A stretch of DNA of 64,000 bases, from NCBI GenBank assembly GCA_021521415.1, contig JAIQDT010002053.1, positions 310,001 to 374,000 of the forward strand. Direction: 5' to 3'. This document shows, piece by piece, positions 1 through 11,407 of this stretch. Every line of letters begins with the position of its first letter. The first letter of the stretch is position 1. The stretch is from Bidens hawaiensis (lineage: Eukaryota > Streptophyta > Magnoliopsida > Asterales > Asteraceae). The notes beneath the pieces are model-generated. The model was not told the origin of the DNA. It saw only the letters and a program-made list of their open reading frames with translations, and did not search any database. A program made the position numbers and the translations under genes.

Positions 1-919
1 ACTGTGTCAACCCGCATCCTAACCCTTTGCGCGATGCGTCACATTACGCGACAAAACCATTGTCTCCATCGGGGAGGTTTAAAATCGGCGTTTGGCACAA
101 TTTTAATGGTTTCTATCTTATTTGGATCTTTGTGAAATCCTTGTTGCTTTACAATATGACCAAGGGATTATGCCTTCTTTAATAAAAATCACATTTTGAA
201 AAGTTCGCGTATAGCTCTTCTTGTTTTAACACTTCCACAATTTTCCTTAACCGTCGTTCGTGCTCTTCTTTACGTTGCGAATATATCAAAATATCGTCAA
301 TGAATGCTATGACAAATTTGTCCAGTAAAGTTTACAGACTCGATTCATGAGTTCCATGAATACTGCCCGCGCATTTGTTAACCCGAACGGCATAACTAAG
401 AATTCATAATGACCGTAGCGAGTCCGAAACGCTGTGGTTGCAACGTCCTCCTCTTGGGTTTTTCATTGGGTGATAACTATATCTAAGATCAATTTCTAAA
501 ATAAATCGCCCTCTGCAGTTGGTTAACAGATCATTTACTTCGAAGAAGTGAATACCTATTCTTGATCGTCACATTATTCAATTCTCCCTAATCAACACAT
601 ATTCTAACACTTCCGTCCTTCGTTTCCCAATTAAAACTGGTGCACCCCATGGTGACTAACTAGGTCGTATAAAAGCCTTATCCAACAATTCTTGTAACTG
701 ATTGGATAATTCTTACATCCCGGACGGTGCAAGTCGGTAGGGTGCTTTAGCAACAGGGCCAGCTCGAGACATTAAATCGATTCTGAATTCGACCTGTCGG
801 GTTGGCGGTAATCCAGGAAGTTCTTCTGGGAGAACTTGCGGAAATTTGCGTATCACCGGAATATCTTCTATATGTTTCCTTTTAAATACTTTGGCAATCA
901 CGTTTGTTAAATACACCAC
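1..919 (-). pseudogene. gypsy pol remnant: reverse transcriptase with start of RNase H
   Basis: Reverse transcriptase is read from about 919 downwards. The entry block [13 protein letters not shown] lies near 775-820 and the catalytic YxDD-type block ([15 protein letters not shown]) near 283-325, so the two catalytic aspartates are still encoded. Near position 105 the RT C-terminal region (GHIV, QQG) jumps directly into the RNase H entry [10 protein letters not shown]. The connection region, present in the related element D, is therefore deleted. Several in-frame stops and frameshifts are present. The copy is clearly dead; its continuation lies left of the window. Confidence 0.85.
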
Positions 920-1730
920 GTCTTCTTGTCGTAAATATTATAACATCTCAAGATGAGGTTTGAGTGGCAACATAATACCATCCACTTTTCTCTGTATTTA
1001 ATCGTTTCATCGTCCGAAAGAGAGCTTCTAACCATCTTCTTTTCATATTTGATTTCTGCTTCATGTTGAGTTAGCCAATCCATGCTAACTATTACGTCAA
1101 AACTTCTTTGCTTTACTGGTCGTAGGTCAATAAGGAAAGGTTAATCGTTCGGAATAATAGGACAATTCCGAACAATTTAGTTAACCATTAGGGGTTTACC
1201 ATTAGTGATTCTACAGTATCGGGTTCTATAGTTTCACTAATCGGCATCCTTCCAAATGATAGGAGGTTAACAGGAACTAACTTCTATCGGCGACCTTAAA
1301 AATATTACTGGAGTCCTTTGAGTTAAAACTACAACATACTTAATATCACCTTTGAATCACGACGTGCTTTATTCGAATTCTCGGCTCCTTGCTTGATCAG
1401 AGGTTGATGTTAGTCATGAGTTTCATCTTCCAACGACACCTTGGTTCAACTTTGGGCAATTTCTCTTGAAACGTCCTGTACTGCCACATTTATAGCAATT
1501 ACAACTGTTTGGCATAATTTGGTTTCTTTGAAAGGATTGTTATTAAAGTTGTTGGTTTCGGAGTGGTTGTACTCGAATGGGTTGGGGTTGCCGGTTCACA
1601 TGGCTTCAATTGGTTCTACAATTAGGGCATTACTTCTATCTTTACCACACATGTGGCCTACTATCACTCGACATTCTTCTTCCTGCCGATAATCATATTT
1701 TCCACATTTAGGGAAGGACCCTTTATGCGA
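920..1730 (-). pseudogene. gypsy protease and gag zinc-knuckle remnant
   Basis: Decayed coding sequence read on the minus strand. The protease end block (DVIVSMDWLTQHEAEI) is readable at about 1030-1100. Two CCHC knuckles of the nucleocapsid are recognisable upstream. One near 1455-1497 reads CYKCGSTGRFKRNC, with the zinc-binding His changed to Arg. The other, near 1655-1720, begins PKCGKYDYRQ and has lost spacing. The same arrangement, in better condition, is found in element D at 18440-18720. Confidence 0.7.
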
Positions 1731-4035
1731 TTCAAGTTTTTACACCAGAACTAGTCTTAGTATAATTCTGGGTTGTAGGACATACCTACTTACTCAAAAG
1801 TCTATCTTGCAATATACCTTTATCATTTCTCTTCTTTAACACTCGACGTCTCACCTAACGTCCTTCCATTCCGCTTCCCATAAAGTCAAATATATCAATG
1901 CTAGTTTGTGACACAACCCTTCCAAAGGTTGTATATTTTACAGAATTGACTATACTCCTTATCGATGGAGTTAGTCCCGAATATAGTGCTCACTTTGTTT
2001 AGGTTTTAGGAGTAATTAGCCATGTTACCAGACATGACAACTCCTTCAAACGATTAGCGTGTTCTATGTGATCAGCACACAACATTTCTATCCTCCATAA
2101 CTCAGTTTCCAATCTCTGAACTTAATTTCTCGAATAAAAATGCTCTAGCACAAGAATTTTATATCCTGACCATATCATCTGAGTAATAATTTTCCAACTA
2201 TAATTTTTGTACCATCGTGTTCCATCACGATACAACATAATCTACCAACATATCTGTAGCATATTTCACTACACAATATTCTAGACTCTTAACAATATCC
2301 TTAACCATTTCGATCTTTTCTATCCACTCGTTAATCTATTCCTCCCTTTACCATCAGTAAACTATTAATAATCCCTTTTAACACAAACAACAAACATATC
2401 CTTCATACCGGATCTAATTCATTACGACTACTATTCATGTTTAGTTCATAACTAACACTTGTAGTCATATTAATATTCAGTGGGACATAATCACTCTTAG
2501 CAATAACACTAAGAATTTAAATATTCATAATCATGTGATTGCTCGATCTATAATTCTGCGATCACATTCGCATCAACACTAGCAGTGATCTGTGATACGA
2601 CATTCGGTATCATTATCTGCTATCTTTGAGCTATCAATTGGATCACAACAATCTCCATCATTGGAGTTATTCTTTTTATGTCATTCTACCGTACTCATCC
2701 CGTACGCAGTAATCAATACTAATCTCACCATATAACTCGTTACCAGTTCAATCATAACAGCAGGTACACATACACACCAAATATTATCACATATTACACA
2801 TACTAGTATCTAGTATATATGTTCCACAAAATAATAACATATGGACTTAACCTAACGTCGGTTAACGTTCAAATATGTTCCATAACCCTTGTCACCAACT
2901 GACATATAGATCTTTCTCAACAAAGATTAAAATTTAATATACGGGATTTCAATATCCTTCCGCATGTCAGCATAACCGATACATGCTCGCCGTGAGCACC
3001 AAACGATCACATACCACGGAGTTACAATATCCGTGTTTATTCGTATATCCGGCATACGCAGTATACCACCTACGAACGAACAACCAACTATGCTATAATG
3101 ATTCCAACACTTCTTTGTGTATAGGTAATCATTCTATTCGAGCATACATGGTGTAAACATCTAACGGATGTAAGGATAACATAAGGAGTTGCAATGTTCA
3201 AGATAATTGCGCAACATGGGTTGCCTTTAAATATTATGAATTACTATTATGGGAAACTCTACACTTGCTCAGTCAATGTCCTCAGGCGTTCTAGGTTTGC
3301 TGGAATCGGTAATTCTTGATCTGGAGGTGGTATGACTCATATGTTTGAGAGTGAGCAACACATATATATAGGTATATATATATCTTTATCTGCTCAATTA
3401 TTACCAATTTTTTTTTTTTTTTGATAGAATGAGAATGGGTTCAGGTACAGGGCCGTCCATACGTGAGGGTCGACGGTTCGGGTGAACATCTGGGGTTATT
3501 AGGATATACGGTACCGGTGTTGGTAGGGTAAGGGATTTATCAATTTTGGTTAGGAGTGACGGTTACTAGATATTTCTGGTTAATGTCAAACGGGAGATCT
3601 AACTCGGTACTAACATAACTATTGCCCGATAAGCCCGACTTATCACTAACCGATGCTCTAGAAATTTCAGCATCCTTGGTACTTTTTATTATCTCATCCC
3701 CCGGTTCCTTATCCGGGTCTTATTTCTCCATACTTGTACCCTCAAGATATGCACACATATATATATATGCACACATTAGCACGTATAAACAATACTATAT
3801 ACTTTACACATATGTTGCCATTTTTACCTATTAATGTACCCCGTGACTTCCCCTGAATTCCCTCGTGCGGACAAGTCTGTTATTATGTTCCGGACCATAA
3901 TAACTCACTTGTCCATCCAAGTTCATCCAAACCTCGTCACTATAAGTTATTAATTGATATTCAGATCCTATAATACTTGAGCTACTGGTTATATTTTAGG
4001 TATCTTTTTCAGACATCCTAATTCTTTATAACCAA
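1731..4035 (-). other. decayed gag N-terminus and leader of element A
   Basis: About 2.3 kb between the zinc knuckles and the primer site. By position it should hold the gag N-terminal half and the accessory leader ORF seen in element D. I find no frame long enough to support either. A minus-strand stretch near 3400-3740 is acidic and serine-rich and may be the leader ORF remnant. A TA-rich microsatellite lies near 3361-3385 and a T tract near 3409-3422. Confidence 0.5.
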
Positions 4036-4049
4036 TGGCTCTGATACCA
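4036..4049 (-). promoter_or_regulatory. primer binding site (initiator Met tRNA), element A
   Basis: On the minus strand this reads TGGTATCAGAGCCA, complementary to the 3' end of plant initiator methionine tRNA. It follows the LTR end (TGTTACA) after a 5-base gap. This fixes both orientation and LTR boundary. Confidence 0.9.
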
Positions 4050-4315
4050 AGTTCTGTAACACCCCGTAACCGCAGCGGAAACGTACACGGGATGCAACAG
4101 ACACATCTGATATCAACAGCATTGTTTATAAAGAAAACACCACTACATTAAATTAAACGTATTACATTGTTCTGAGTTTCATAACCATCTAAGCGTTATC
4201 ACATAAGTGTTACCGATAGTACATTAACATATTTAATGCAAGATATAGATCTCTAGACTTCCACAAAATAGCACACAGCATCGAACACATATCACTTATT
4301 CCAGTTTGAGTGTAC

Positions 4316-4898
4316 CTAGAAAGCATGTAAAGAAAACGGGTCAACTACGAATAGTTGGTGAGTTTCACTAATTTATATAAACCATAAATCAGTATAAAAA
4401 TCATATGTTAATGATGAAATTATGCTAAGTCCGTAAGTGAAAACTCTATTAACCCAGAAACACATTAAATGACCCCTGGGGACACTGTTAACCCAGAACA
4501 TATCAAATAACCCCTGGGGACACTGTTAACCCAGTACATATCAAATAACCTCTGGGGACACTGTTAACCCAGAGCATATCAAATACCCTCTGGGGACGCT
4601 GTTAACCCAGAACCATATCCAATAACCTCTGGGGACACTGTTAACCCAGAAACATATCCAATACCCTCTGGGAACACTGTTAACCCAGAATATCTCCAAT
4701 AACCCTCTGGGAACTATGTTACCCCAGAACAACCCCATACGATAACAATTTATATACTCTGAGCCATAAACAATATATATAAATATACAAGTGTTTCCAT
4801 ACGATCAGTATGTACTTAACTACTTTGAATAATAACATGCTTTCCGCCCCGGGAAAATATTTCAAACAGTTCAGTAAAAAGGGGCTCGTGAAACTCAC
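4316..4898 (-). other. candidate intron inside LTR of element A
   Basis: Minus strand: donor AAG/GTGAGTTTCACGAGCCCC at 4898, acceptor ACATGCTTTCTAG/GT ending at 4316, giving 583 nt. Just upstream of the acceptor lies GTGAAACTCACC, the exact reverse complement of the donor block. The same arrangement recurs in LTRs C, D and H. This is inference from motif conservation; no transcript evidence is available here. Confidence 0.4.
4449..4736. repeat. minisatellite, 38-39 bp x 7 plus partial
   Basis: Seven consecutive units start with ttaacccag and end with ctggggacactg or a close variant, followed by a partial eighth. Units are 38 or 39 bp and differ at a few positions each. It lies inside the LTR of element A, in the segment framed by the splice-like motifs. 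Confidence 0.9.
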
Positions 4899-5268
4899 CT
4901 TAGCACATGCAAGCAGGTAACAACAATCATTATCAGTTAATCCGTCCAATCTGTAATATGATCCCTTTCGTTTTCCGCCACTACAAGCTACAAACTCATC
5001 TCTCCGCCTTATCTACCACTAAATACAGATCCTCGTTATTCTTGCTAGGATTGTCGGTTTTTTTTTTGGATGAGGATTGATGAGAGTGGAGAGGATTTGG
5101 ATGTTTGTAACTCATGAGTTCAGTGTTTAGTTCGCTAGCAAATTTCAGTTTAGACCCGAGGTCCGCTGCCTTAACACGTCCTAAACGAGTAAGGTCAGTT
5201 AGTTCGTTATCGACTCGCAAGTCGGTTTATGCTACTCATTGTCACCCAACTAATAGTTTAGTTGTTCG

Positions 5269-5382
5269 TGCCAGTTGTTTTCACCAACCAGGCGTTTCGA
5301 TTATTGTGTCGGTTGCTTTCACCAACCGATCGTTTCGTTTAAGGTGTCGGTTGCTTTCACCAACCGATCGTTTCGTTTATTT
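5269..5382. repeat. three-copy 39-bp tandem repeat in LTR A
   Basis: Three adjacent copies share tgctttcaccaaccgatcg and cgtttcgttta. The first copy has diverged and the last two are nearly identical. It is part of LTR A with no coding content. Confidence 0.75.
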
Positions 5383-7521
5383 TATAAATAATGTTTCACA
5401 CGCTAGTATTGGACGACCCGTTGGTGATAAATTTTCATATTCATGAAAATAAATATTTATATACTTATATAAATATTAAGAATATGATTCTTATTAGTGT
5501 TGGTTTTATTTATATATAAATGTTTCTCTTGGTCGAGTAATGGATAAATATATATTAAAACCATATATATGTTTATTTTATCACAAAAGATTCATTTAAT
5601 TACGACCGAGATATATTTTTACTTGACAATCTCGAAATCGGAATTTAAGATCGTGTAACTCATTTTATTTCTGCATTCAAATCATACATATATTTTCAAA
5701 ATATATTTACGTAATAGAAAAAATATGTTGTCATAAGATAAGATGTTAAATTTATCCAACTATAAATATTTGAAACGATGTTTTTCTCATATATACATAG
5801 TACTTTTCAGTACATCCCGTTTCACACAAAAAAAATCACCAAATATCTATATTTATTAAAAGGAGTCCATCCAACTTATAAAACTTTTTAAACAGTGTTT
5901 CACTCGTTATAATTTAATCCATAGTTTTAAGTTATTTTCAGTTTTCTTTATTTATTTATTAATATTTTTATTTATTTGTTTTACAAACCCACACACACAA
6001 AACTTTTGTAAATTCATATTTTGTTCATGTATAAATCTTTCAAAAGATATATGTTCATATAAAACTAGCTTTTAAGCAATGTGCATATAAACATACTTGA
6101 TATTTTTAAGAGTTTAAAGTCTTATTCTAGACACATTATCATATTTTATTAACGAGTAACTTATTATTTAGCATGTTAATGTGTAGCAAAATCTTTGGGT
6201 GATTATTCTAGCATAAACATAAGTTATGGATAAATGTAAACATAGTTTAGGGATGGATTTTAGCTTACTTAGTTCGAGGATTGTGACTAGGGATTAAAGA
6301 GACAAAAAGCACAAAAAGCTTGTGCTAGTTCCACTTCACGATGCTCGGTTGGCTAACCTAGCACTCTGAATCCTTGCTTTAGCTTGAAAATGATGGTTTT
6401 ATGGTGCTCCGGTGGTGTTAATTAGCTAGTTACAACCGAGAGCACGGAGTGGTATTGTGACCGGCGCAACAAGGAAGAGAGATGGTGAGTTTGGAACTTG
6501 TGAGTGTCGTGATTCAAATAAAGTCTTGATATATAATAATAATAGTAATAATAATTATAATAATAACAAGAAGCATGGTTCCAGATATTCTTTTGATAAT
6601 TCAAATGTAAATCTTATCTACTTGGAGTGTAGTGTAAGACTTGAAAAGTACAAATAATGGGGTTTGGACTGTGGATGCTGTGAAAAGTGTAAGGGAAGCA
6701 GGTAAATTGATTGATATGGAAAGGTTTAGACAGGAATTGAAATGATGGTGTTCATAAACTATCTTTTATCATTACTCCATACAATAAATGTTTAGTTTTC
6801 TTAGTCTTAGTGTTAACTAAAAGAAGTTCGCATATACTTGCTGTATAACATTATGTGCCCGTATGTACATATATATATATATTAACACGTTTAAACTTAT
6901 ATATATATATATGTATATATCATTTATTTTGACATCTCTTTCAAGATATGGGTAGTGGACTTTGTTTCTTTCATTTTTCTTTTGAATTCATGAGATATGC
7001 ATCATATATCCATATAATAGTTGTGGTATTTGTATAATGTGTTCATCGCATAACCGGCAAAGAAAACCAAGTTGTCTATGAATTTGTTAAATATTTTTGT
7101 TAGTTTTAGATGTTTAGTTATATTTAAAATGTTAAACAAGCCTACTTGCATTTAGCACATAAATTTATGTGCTAGTGGCGGGTACGTGACATTGGATTCT
7201 AAGATAAATAATAAACGCTTGTAATTATTTCTGTATAATAAAATTAATCTTATAACATAGGATTGAACCCCCTTGGTTCATTTAAATATATGTTCGAGCC
7301 GTTTAAAATGATCACCAACGTCCACATCCGTCGGATAAATCCGAAATTTCGAGTAATTTAATTAAAAATAAATTATTTATTTGCAATGTAGCATGCGTAT
7401 GCAGACTTATGCTAGAGTCGTTGTGATTAAACTTAACAAATCTTAATCTTTCGGGATTATTAACGTATAGGATTATGTTTAAGGAATGTACGGAACATGT
7501 CCTGTTTTACGGAGTGCCACA

Positions 7522-8510
7522 GGGCCAGATTTACATATTCAACAAAAATAAAATTGAGCAATATTTTGGGCAAATAAAATAAATAAAAATTGACCAAACC
7601 AAGATTGCTCAAAAAACATATCTAGATCAAAAACTTCAACTAGCTTGAAGTTTATGATGTAGATCCAGTGAAAAGACCGGATTCGACTCGTATGTTGTAA
7701 CCAAGGCTCTGATACCACTGTTGGGTTCCAGTGGTGATCAGTCAACGGTTTAACAATTAAACCAGGTTTTAATTGGTTTCATAATTATTAATCAAATTAA
7801 TAATAAACAAGAAAACGTAGCGGAATATTAAATCGAGTAATCACCAAAACGGAACCGTACAGGATCCGTTACATACTATACGAGTACGAGTCAAAAAAAA
7901 AAAACAAAGTAAATAATAACGTACATGACATTATTTAACCTTTACCTCGGTTAATCAGTAACCGGTTGAGACACCGAGGTTCAACGAACGATGCTAGGTG
8001 ACGAACCGAACGAACGGCACGGAGGCGGTGCACTACGGCAGCGGCGCACTACGGCAGTGGCGCAGGCAGGGCTATTAGCTTTCGATGTTGCAGCAGCGGA
8101 AAGCCGGTGTCGGAGATGGAAGGAAGATCGAGCGGGAAGTTACAGCCGTGAGTTTTGTTTGGTTGACTTCCTTTTCTTTGTTTCCAAGATGTCACGTAGG
8201 GTTTTAGTAACCCATAATAATATGTATATATAGATAATATTATAGATATCTCAAATAAATATTAACCGGGCCTCAAAGTCCATCTCGATCTAACTCTCGT
8301 CCAAAGCCCGAACCAGTTTACTTAATCAGTAAACAAACATTATTAATTTATTACTTATATTTAGTATAAATAATAAATTACGTTAGTTGTTCGCCATTAC
8401 CGGTTAAGCGAGTTAAGCGGGTTTATTGTCTGTTGCCCAAGGTGTAACTCTTACGGGTCAAAACCCTGTCGGCCGCGTTGACTTAATCGAACCGGTCCAT
8501 AACTCCAACA
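7522..8510 (-). mobile_element. copia-type element B: LTR (7719-8510) plus first part of leader
   Basis: Minus strand. The LTR runs from TGTTGGAGTTATGG (8510) to CCCAACA (7719), 792 bp, with TG...CA ends. It is followed by an initiator-Met primer site and about 180 bp of leader (7522-7704), which stops abruptly at the outer edge of element A. The rest of the copia element is expected left of the window, on the far side of A. Inside the LTR, near 8025-8060, a short block (cactacggcag) is tandemly duplicated. No coding sequence was found. Confidence 0.7.
7705..7717 (-). promoter_or_regulatory. primer binding site (initiator Met tRNA), element B
   Basis: Reads TGGTATCAGAGCC on the minus strand, one base after the LTR end CCCAACA. 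This spacing is the usual one for plant copia elements. Confidence 0.85.
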
Positions 8511-8869
8511 TTATACGCAACATGCAGATTCTGGAATCTGATTTTGACCAAAAACGGAGTTTCAACATGATTTGATCAAAATATCACAAACTACAAACGC
8601 CGATTTGATTATTTGTAATGTAAGGCCTCGAAATCGGTAGCCCTACTTTAACGTCGGATTTACTCATAAACACAGTTCTACAATCAGAGTTAATTAAAAC
8701 TTTTCACGGAAACGTTAACCACAATCATTCGTTATAAAACATTTAATCTTTTCTTTAAAAACCATAACATAAAACATCATATTTAAAACATCATTTCATC
8801 CATCTTCAGATGCCAGCCGTTCAATACATGCCATGTGCCGTCCTCATCCTAGCTCCTTAGTCTGATCAC

Positions 8870-9630
8870 CTATGTGCATACAAAAAGTCAGCTACGCTGA
8901 GTGAGTTCTAATTAATCAAGCAACTTACCATACAACCACTACTTCCATTTTTATACATGTCCGAAGACACGTAGTCGTCTATCTAATCTGCTCACCTTAC
9001 CACTAACCTCTTTAATTACCCCTACAGCTTAGCCACTTGATTACGGAAGCACATTGAGGCTAGCCTTCCCACGTACTTACGCATTGCCACTTATTTAACA
9101 AAGGTACGTAGAGGCTTACCCTCCCACGTACTATCGTTATGCCACTTAATAACGAAGGCACGTATAGGCTTGCCCTACCACGCACTCACGCTATGCCACT
9201 TTAATAGCGAATGCACGTTTAGGCTCACCCTACCACGTACTATTGTTATGCCACTAACACCCTTACTAAACCCCTCTCCACTTCTATCACACTCTACATC
9301 TACTTATCTATAACGCACTCACAATCGGTTTATCATTACATAAAAAGCAAGTTGCGTCATAATATATACACACTTATAACCACTAAGCAATCACACTCCT
9401 TGGCGATACATGCAATATCTGAAGATCGTTCACGCACCGACAAACATTACTTTCCCTATCTATACGTGCAATATCCGAAGATCGTTCACGCATCGACAAA
9501 CATCTACTTATGTATATCATATCAAACATTATAGCATACACATACCACTTAAAGTAAGTGTATTCACACTTCACATCGAGTATGCACACAGCCCCGAAAA
9601 CATAACAAGGAAGTGGGGCTAGAAACTCAC
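8870..9630 (-). other. candidate intron inside LTR C
   Basis: Minus strand: donor TTCAG/GTGAGTTTCTAGCCCC at 9630, acceptor TATGCACATAG/GT ending at 8870, giving 761 nt. The acceptor lies about 250 nt before the LTR end, close to the spacing in LTRs A (261) and D (265). The acceptor pyrimidine tract is weaker than in D. Inference from cross-family conservation only. Confidence 0.35.
9034..9251. repeat. four-copy 54-55-bp tandem repeat in LTR C
   Basis: Four units each begin cactt and end with a form of gttatgc, sharing acgtataggctt-like and ccaccacgtac-like blocks. Divergence between units is moderate. It is non-coding. Confidence 0.8.
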
Positions 9631-9943
9631 CTGAACTCGGTTATGTCAGCCGTTTATGGTTATTCCTTTCTTGAGCTGTGCACGGCTAAATGTTTAATGA
9701 ACATAATATTAAATACTACTCTAGCCATTCTCATTGTTTACTTAATTAATCTTAAGTTTCTAAGCTGGTTTTACTTCATTGAGTCATTACCCGGTTAGTA
9801 AATCGTAACTCGATAACCTTTAAAGGCATCTTTCATAATTAGTAAAGTCTAGGGGCTTCTAGGTAATTAAATCATTCTATCTCAAGTCTTGGGGCCACTT
9901 CTGTCATTCTTTAAAGTCTAATTCGTTATTCAGAACACAACCT

Positions 9944-10215
9944 GATTCGTTATCTGAACATTTGATGAATAACGAATCACCTGATTCATTATCTTAACGT
10001 AACGAATTGGTGAATAGCGATCTCCTGATTCGTTATCTTAATATAACGAACTGGTTGAGTAACGAATCACTTGATTCATCATCTTAACATAGTGAACTGG
10101 CTTCCCATAACGAACTGAATTTAACGAATGATCATCACGAACTTCTTAGAGAATTGATGCTAGTTCGTTACTCTTCCTTAGAGAATCAACATAACGAATT
10201 ACCGGTAATTCGTTA
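9944..10215. repeat. cluster of ATTCGTTA/TAACGAAT inverted repeats in LTR C
   Basis: GATTCGTTAT (9944-9953) faces its perfect complement ATAACGAATC (9969-9978). TTCGTTAT faces ATAACGAA near 10029-10050. A perfect 24-bp palindrome with half-site TAACGAATTACC occupies 10192-10215. Further single copies of the core lie between. The same core forms hairpins in the unrelated LTR of element G. Confidence 0.8.
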
Positions 10216-10825
10216 ATTCCCCGCTAATGAATTAGGGTTAGGTAATTCTCTGACATTCGTTACCTCATATTCAAAACTCCGGTGCCGCCTTTCCGGCGCC
10301 GTCATCGTAGGAAAACCGGGATCTCGCCGGAAAAGTGAGATCTCGCTTGTCTCACCACCGTTTTCATCATTTTTCGTCCCGTTCGATCTAGATCTGAGCT
10401 AGGGTGATCCCTAAGCTCATCTTTCGATCGGTTTATACCCGATTCCATCCGGATCTCGTGACTTTAATGGTTTAAGGTGTTGGCTCGTCGTTTCGTGACT
10501 AGATCTAACGGGTTTGAATCTCTACAATATCATACTATCATTACCTCGGGTCGGGAATCGATTCTTATTTGTGATTTCGGCTAGAGAGAGAGTAGGATGA
10601 GAGAGAGCTAAGTGTGTGTTTTGGGTGGTGTATGGAATATGTGAAAATGAAAGGATTAACGTATAATTAAAGTATTTATATTATGGATCATGGGCTTAGC
10701 CCATGCTCTTTCCTTTAATAACCCAAGTCCATCACCCATATTACTTAACCCAACACAAGCCCATCTCATATTATCAAATATTATTATAATATTAACCGAA
10801 CGAAAAATTGGGATGTTACATGTAT

Positions 10826-11398
10826 AATCAATTTTGACCTTTAAACAGACGTTGACCATGAATGATTAATTAGGGTTTATGGTTTTGGACATTGACAATC
10901 TAACATTTGATTTGCCAAAATTAAGACTGGAAACTGATCGTCTAGATTCAACCAAGATATATCAACATGATATAATCAAAAGCCCTTTGACTTGAAGTCA
11001 AATTGTTATACTTAGAGTTTATGTACATTCAAATCAAACAAATTTGTACATTTTTATACCTTGAATCGTTAACACCGTGTGTAAATCATCCAGCTAACAA
11101 AGTTTTGAATATATACGGATCAATCAAACAATCTCAATTGAGAGAAAAACAATGTGCAGTGTGTAGGTATAGTGAACGGATGACAGGTATATGGCATATA
11201 AGATGGATATATATAGTCAGACATCTGTGATGTATATGTGTTTAAGACATGTGACGTATAAGATTTATATTATGCGCTGCATAAGTGTAGACTTATCCAG
11301 CTTATATGTATGAACTTATATGTTGCCAATGAAAAATACTAAAATTCACACCCATGTGTTTGACCAAGTCCAAGTTATTGACCTTGGTTAAACCTGAA
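10826..11398. other. intergenic, no recognisable gene
   Basis: AT-rich sequence between the solo LTR and the MITE. Short open frames have no recognisable domains or repeat membership. The 8511-8618 segment on the other side of the solo LTR is the same interrupted background DNA. Confidence 0.5.
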
Positions 11399-11407
11399 TA
11401 ACTTGAA

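Larger units (their letters stand above)
1..7521 (-). mobile_element. Ty3/gypsy element A (Tekay/Del-like), left part outside window
   Basis: Minus-strand LTR retrotransposon. Read leftwards it shows a long LTR (7521 to 4055), an initiator-Met-tRNA primer site, a decayed leader and gag, protease, reverse transcriptase and the start of RNase H at the window edge. The order gag-PR-RT-RH and the block [13 protein letters not shown] are typical of plant chromoviruses. All genes carry stops and frameshifts, so it is not autonomous. Its outer edge (7521) abuts the internal region of a copia element (B), which suggests insertion into B. The 5 bases just outside are gggcc; the matching duplicate would lie beyond the left edge. 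Confidence 0.85.
4055..7521 (-). repeat. 5' LTR of element A, about 3.47 kb
   Basis: On the minus strand it begins TGTGGCACTCCGT (7521) and ends GGGGTGTTACA (4055), the TG...CA termini of an LTR, and is followed by the primer site. The length matches the 3-kb LTRs of element D. It contains a 38-39-bp minisatellite, a three-copy 39-bp repeat, an AAT-rich microsatellite (about 6530-6570) and TA tracts (about 6870-6920). It also holds the splice-like motif pair listed separately. No host gene was found in it. Confidence 0.85.
8619..10820 (-). repeat. solo gypsy LTR (element C), 2.2 kb
   Basis: Bounded by TGTAAGG (8619) and GATGTTACA (10820) with near-identical 5-bp flanks TGTAA (8614-8618) and TGTAT (10821-10825). 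No primer site, polypurine tract or coding sequence adjoins it, so it looks like a solo LTR left by recombination. Orientation is minus, judged from the donor block CAG/GTGAGTTTCTAGCCCC shared with LTRs A, D and H. It contains a four-copy 54-bp repeat, a two-copy repeat near 9408-9500 (gaagatcgttcacgc), a hairpin-rich stretch (9944-10215) and GA-rich sequence near 10580-10610. Confidence 0.7.

Noticed and set aside
4036..4049. tRNA-like matches at several sites (4036, 7705, 15901, 26911, 51057)
   Set aside because: These are 13-14-base primer sites next to LTR ends; no cloverleaf or full tRNA gene is present.
4449..4736. Regular 38-39-bp repeats looked at as a possible CRISPR array
   Set aside because: Units are contiguous with no unique spacers, lie inside a plant LTR, and vary like a minisatellite.
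4541..4738. Repetitive small ORF (WVNSVPRG repeats) on the minus strand
   Set aside because: It is only a translation of the minisatellite; no start context or conservation.
7991..8233. Arg/Ala-rich 80-codon ORF
   Set aside because: Lies in the copia B LTR and includes its local duplication; no domain.
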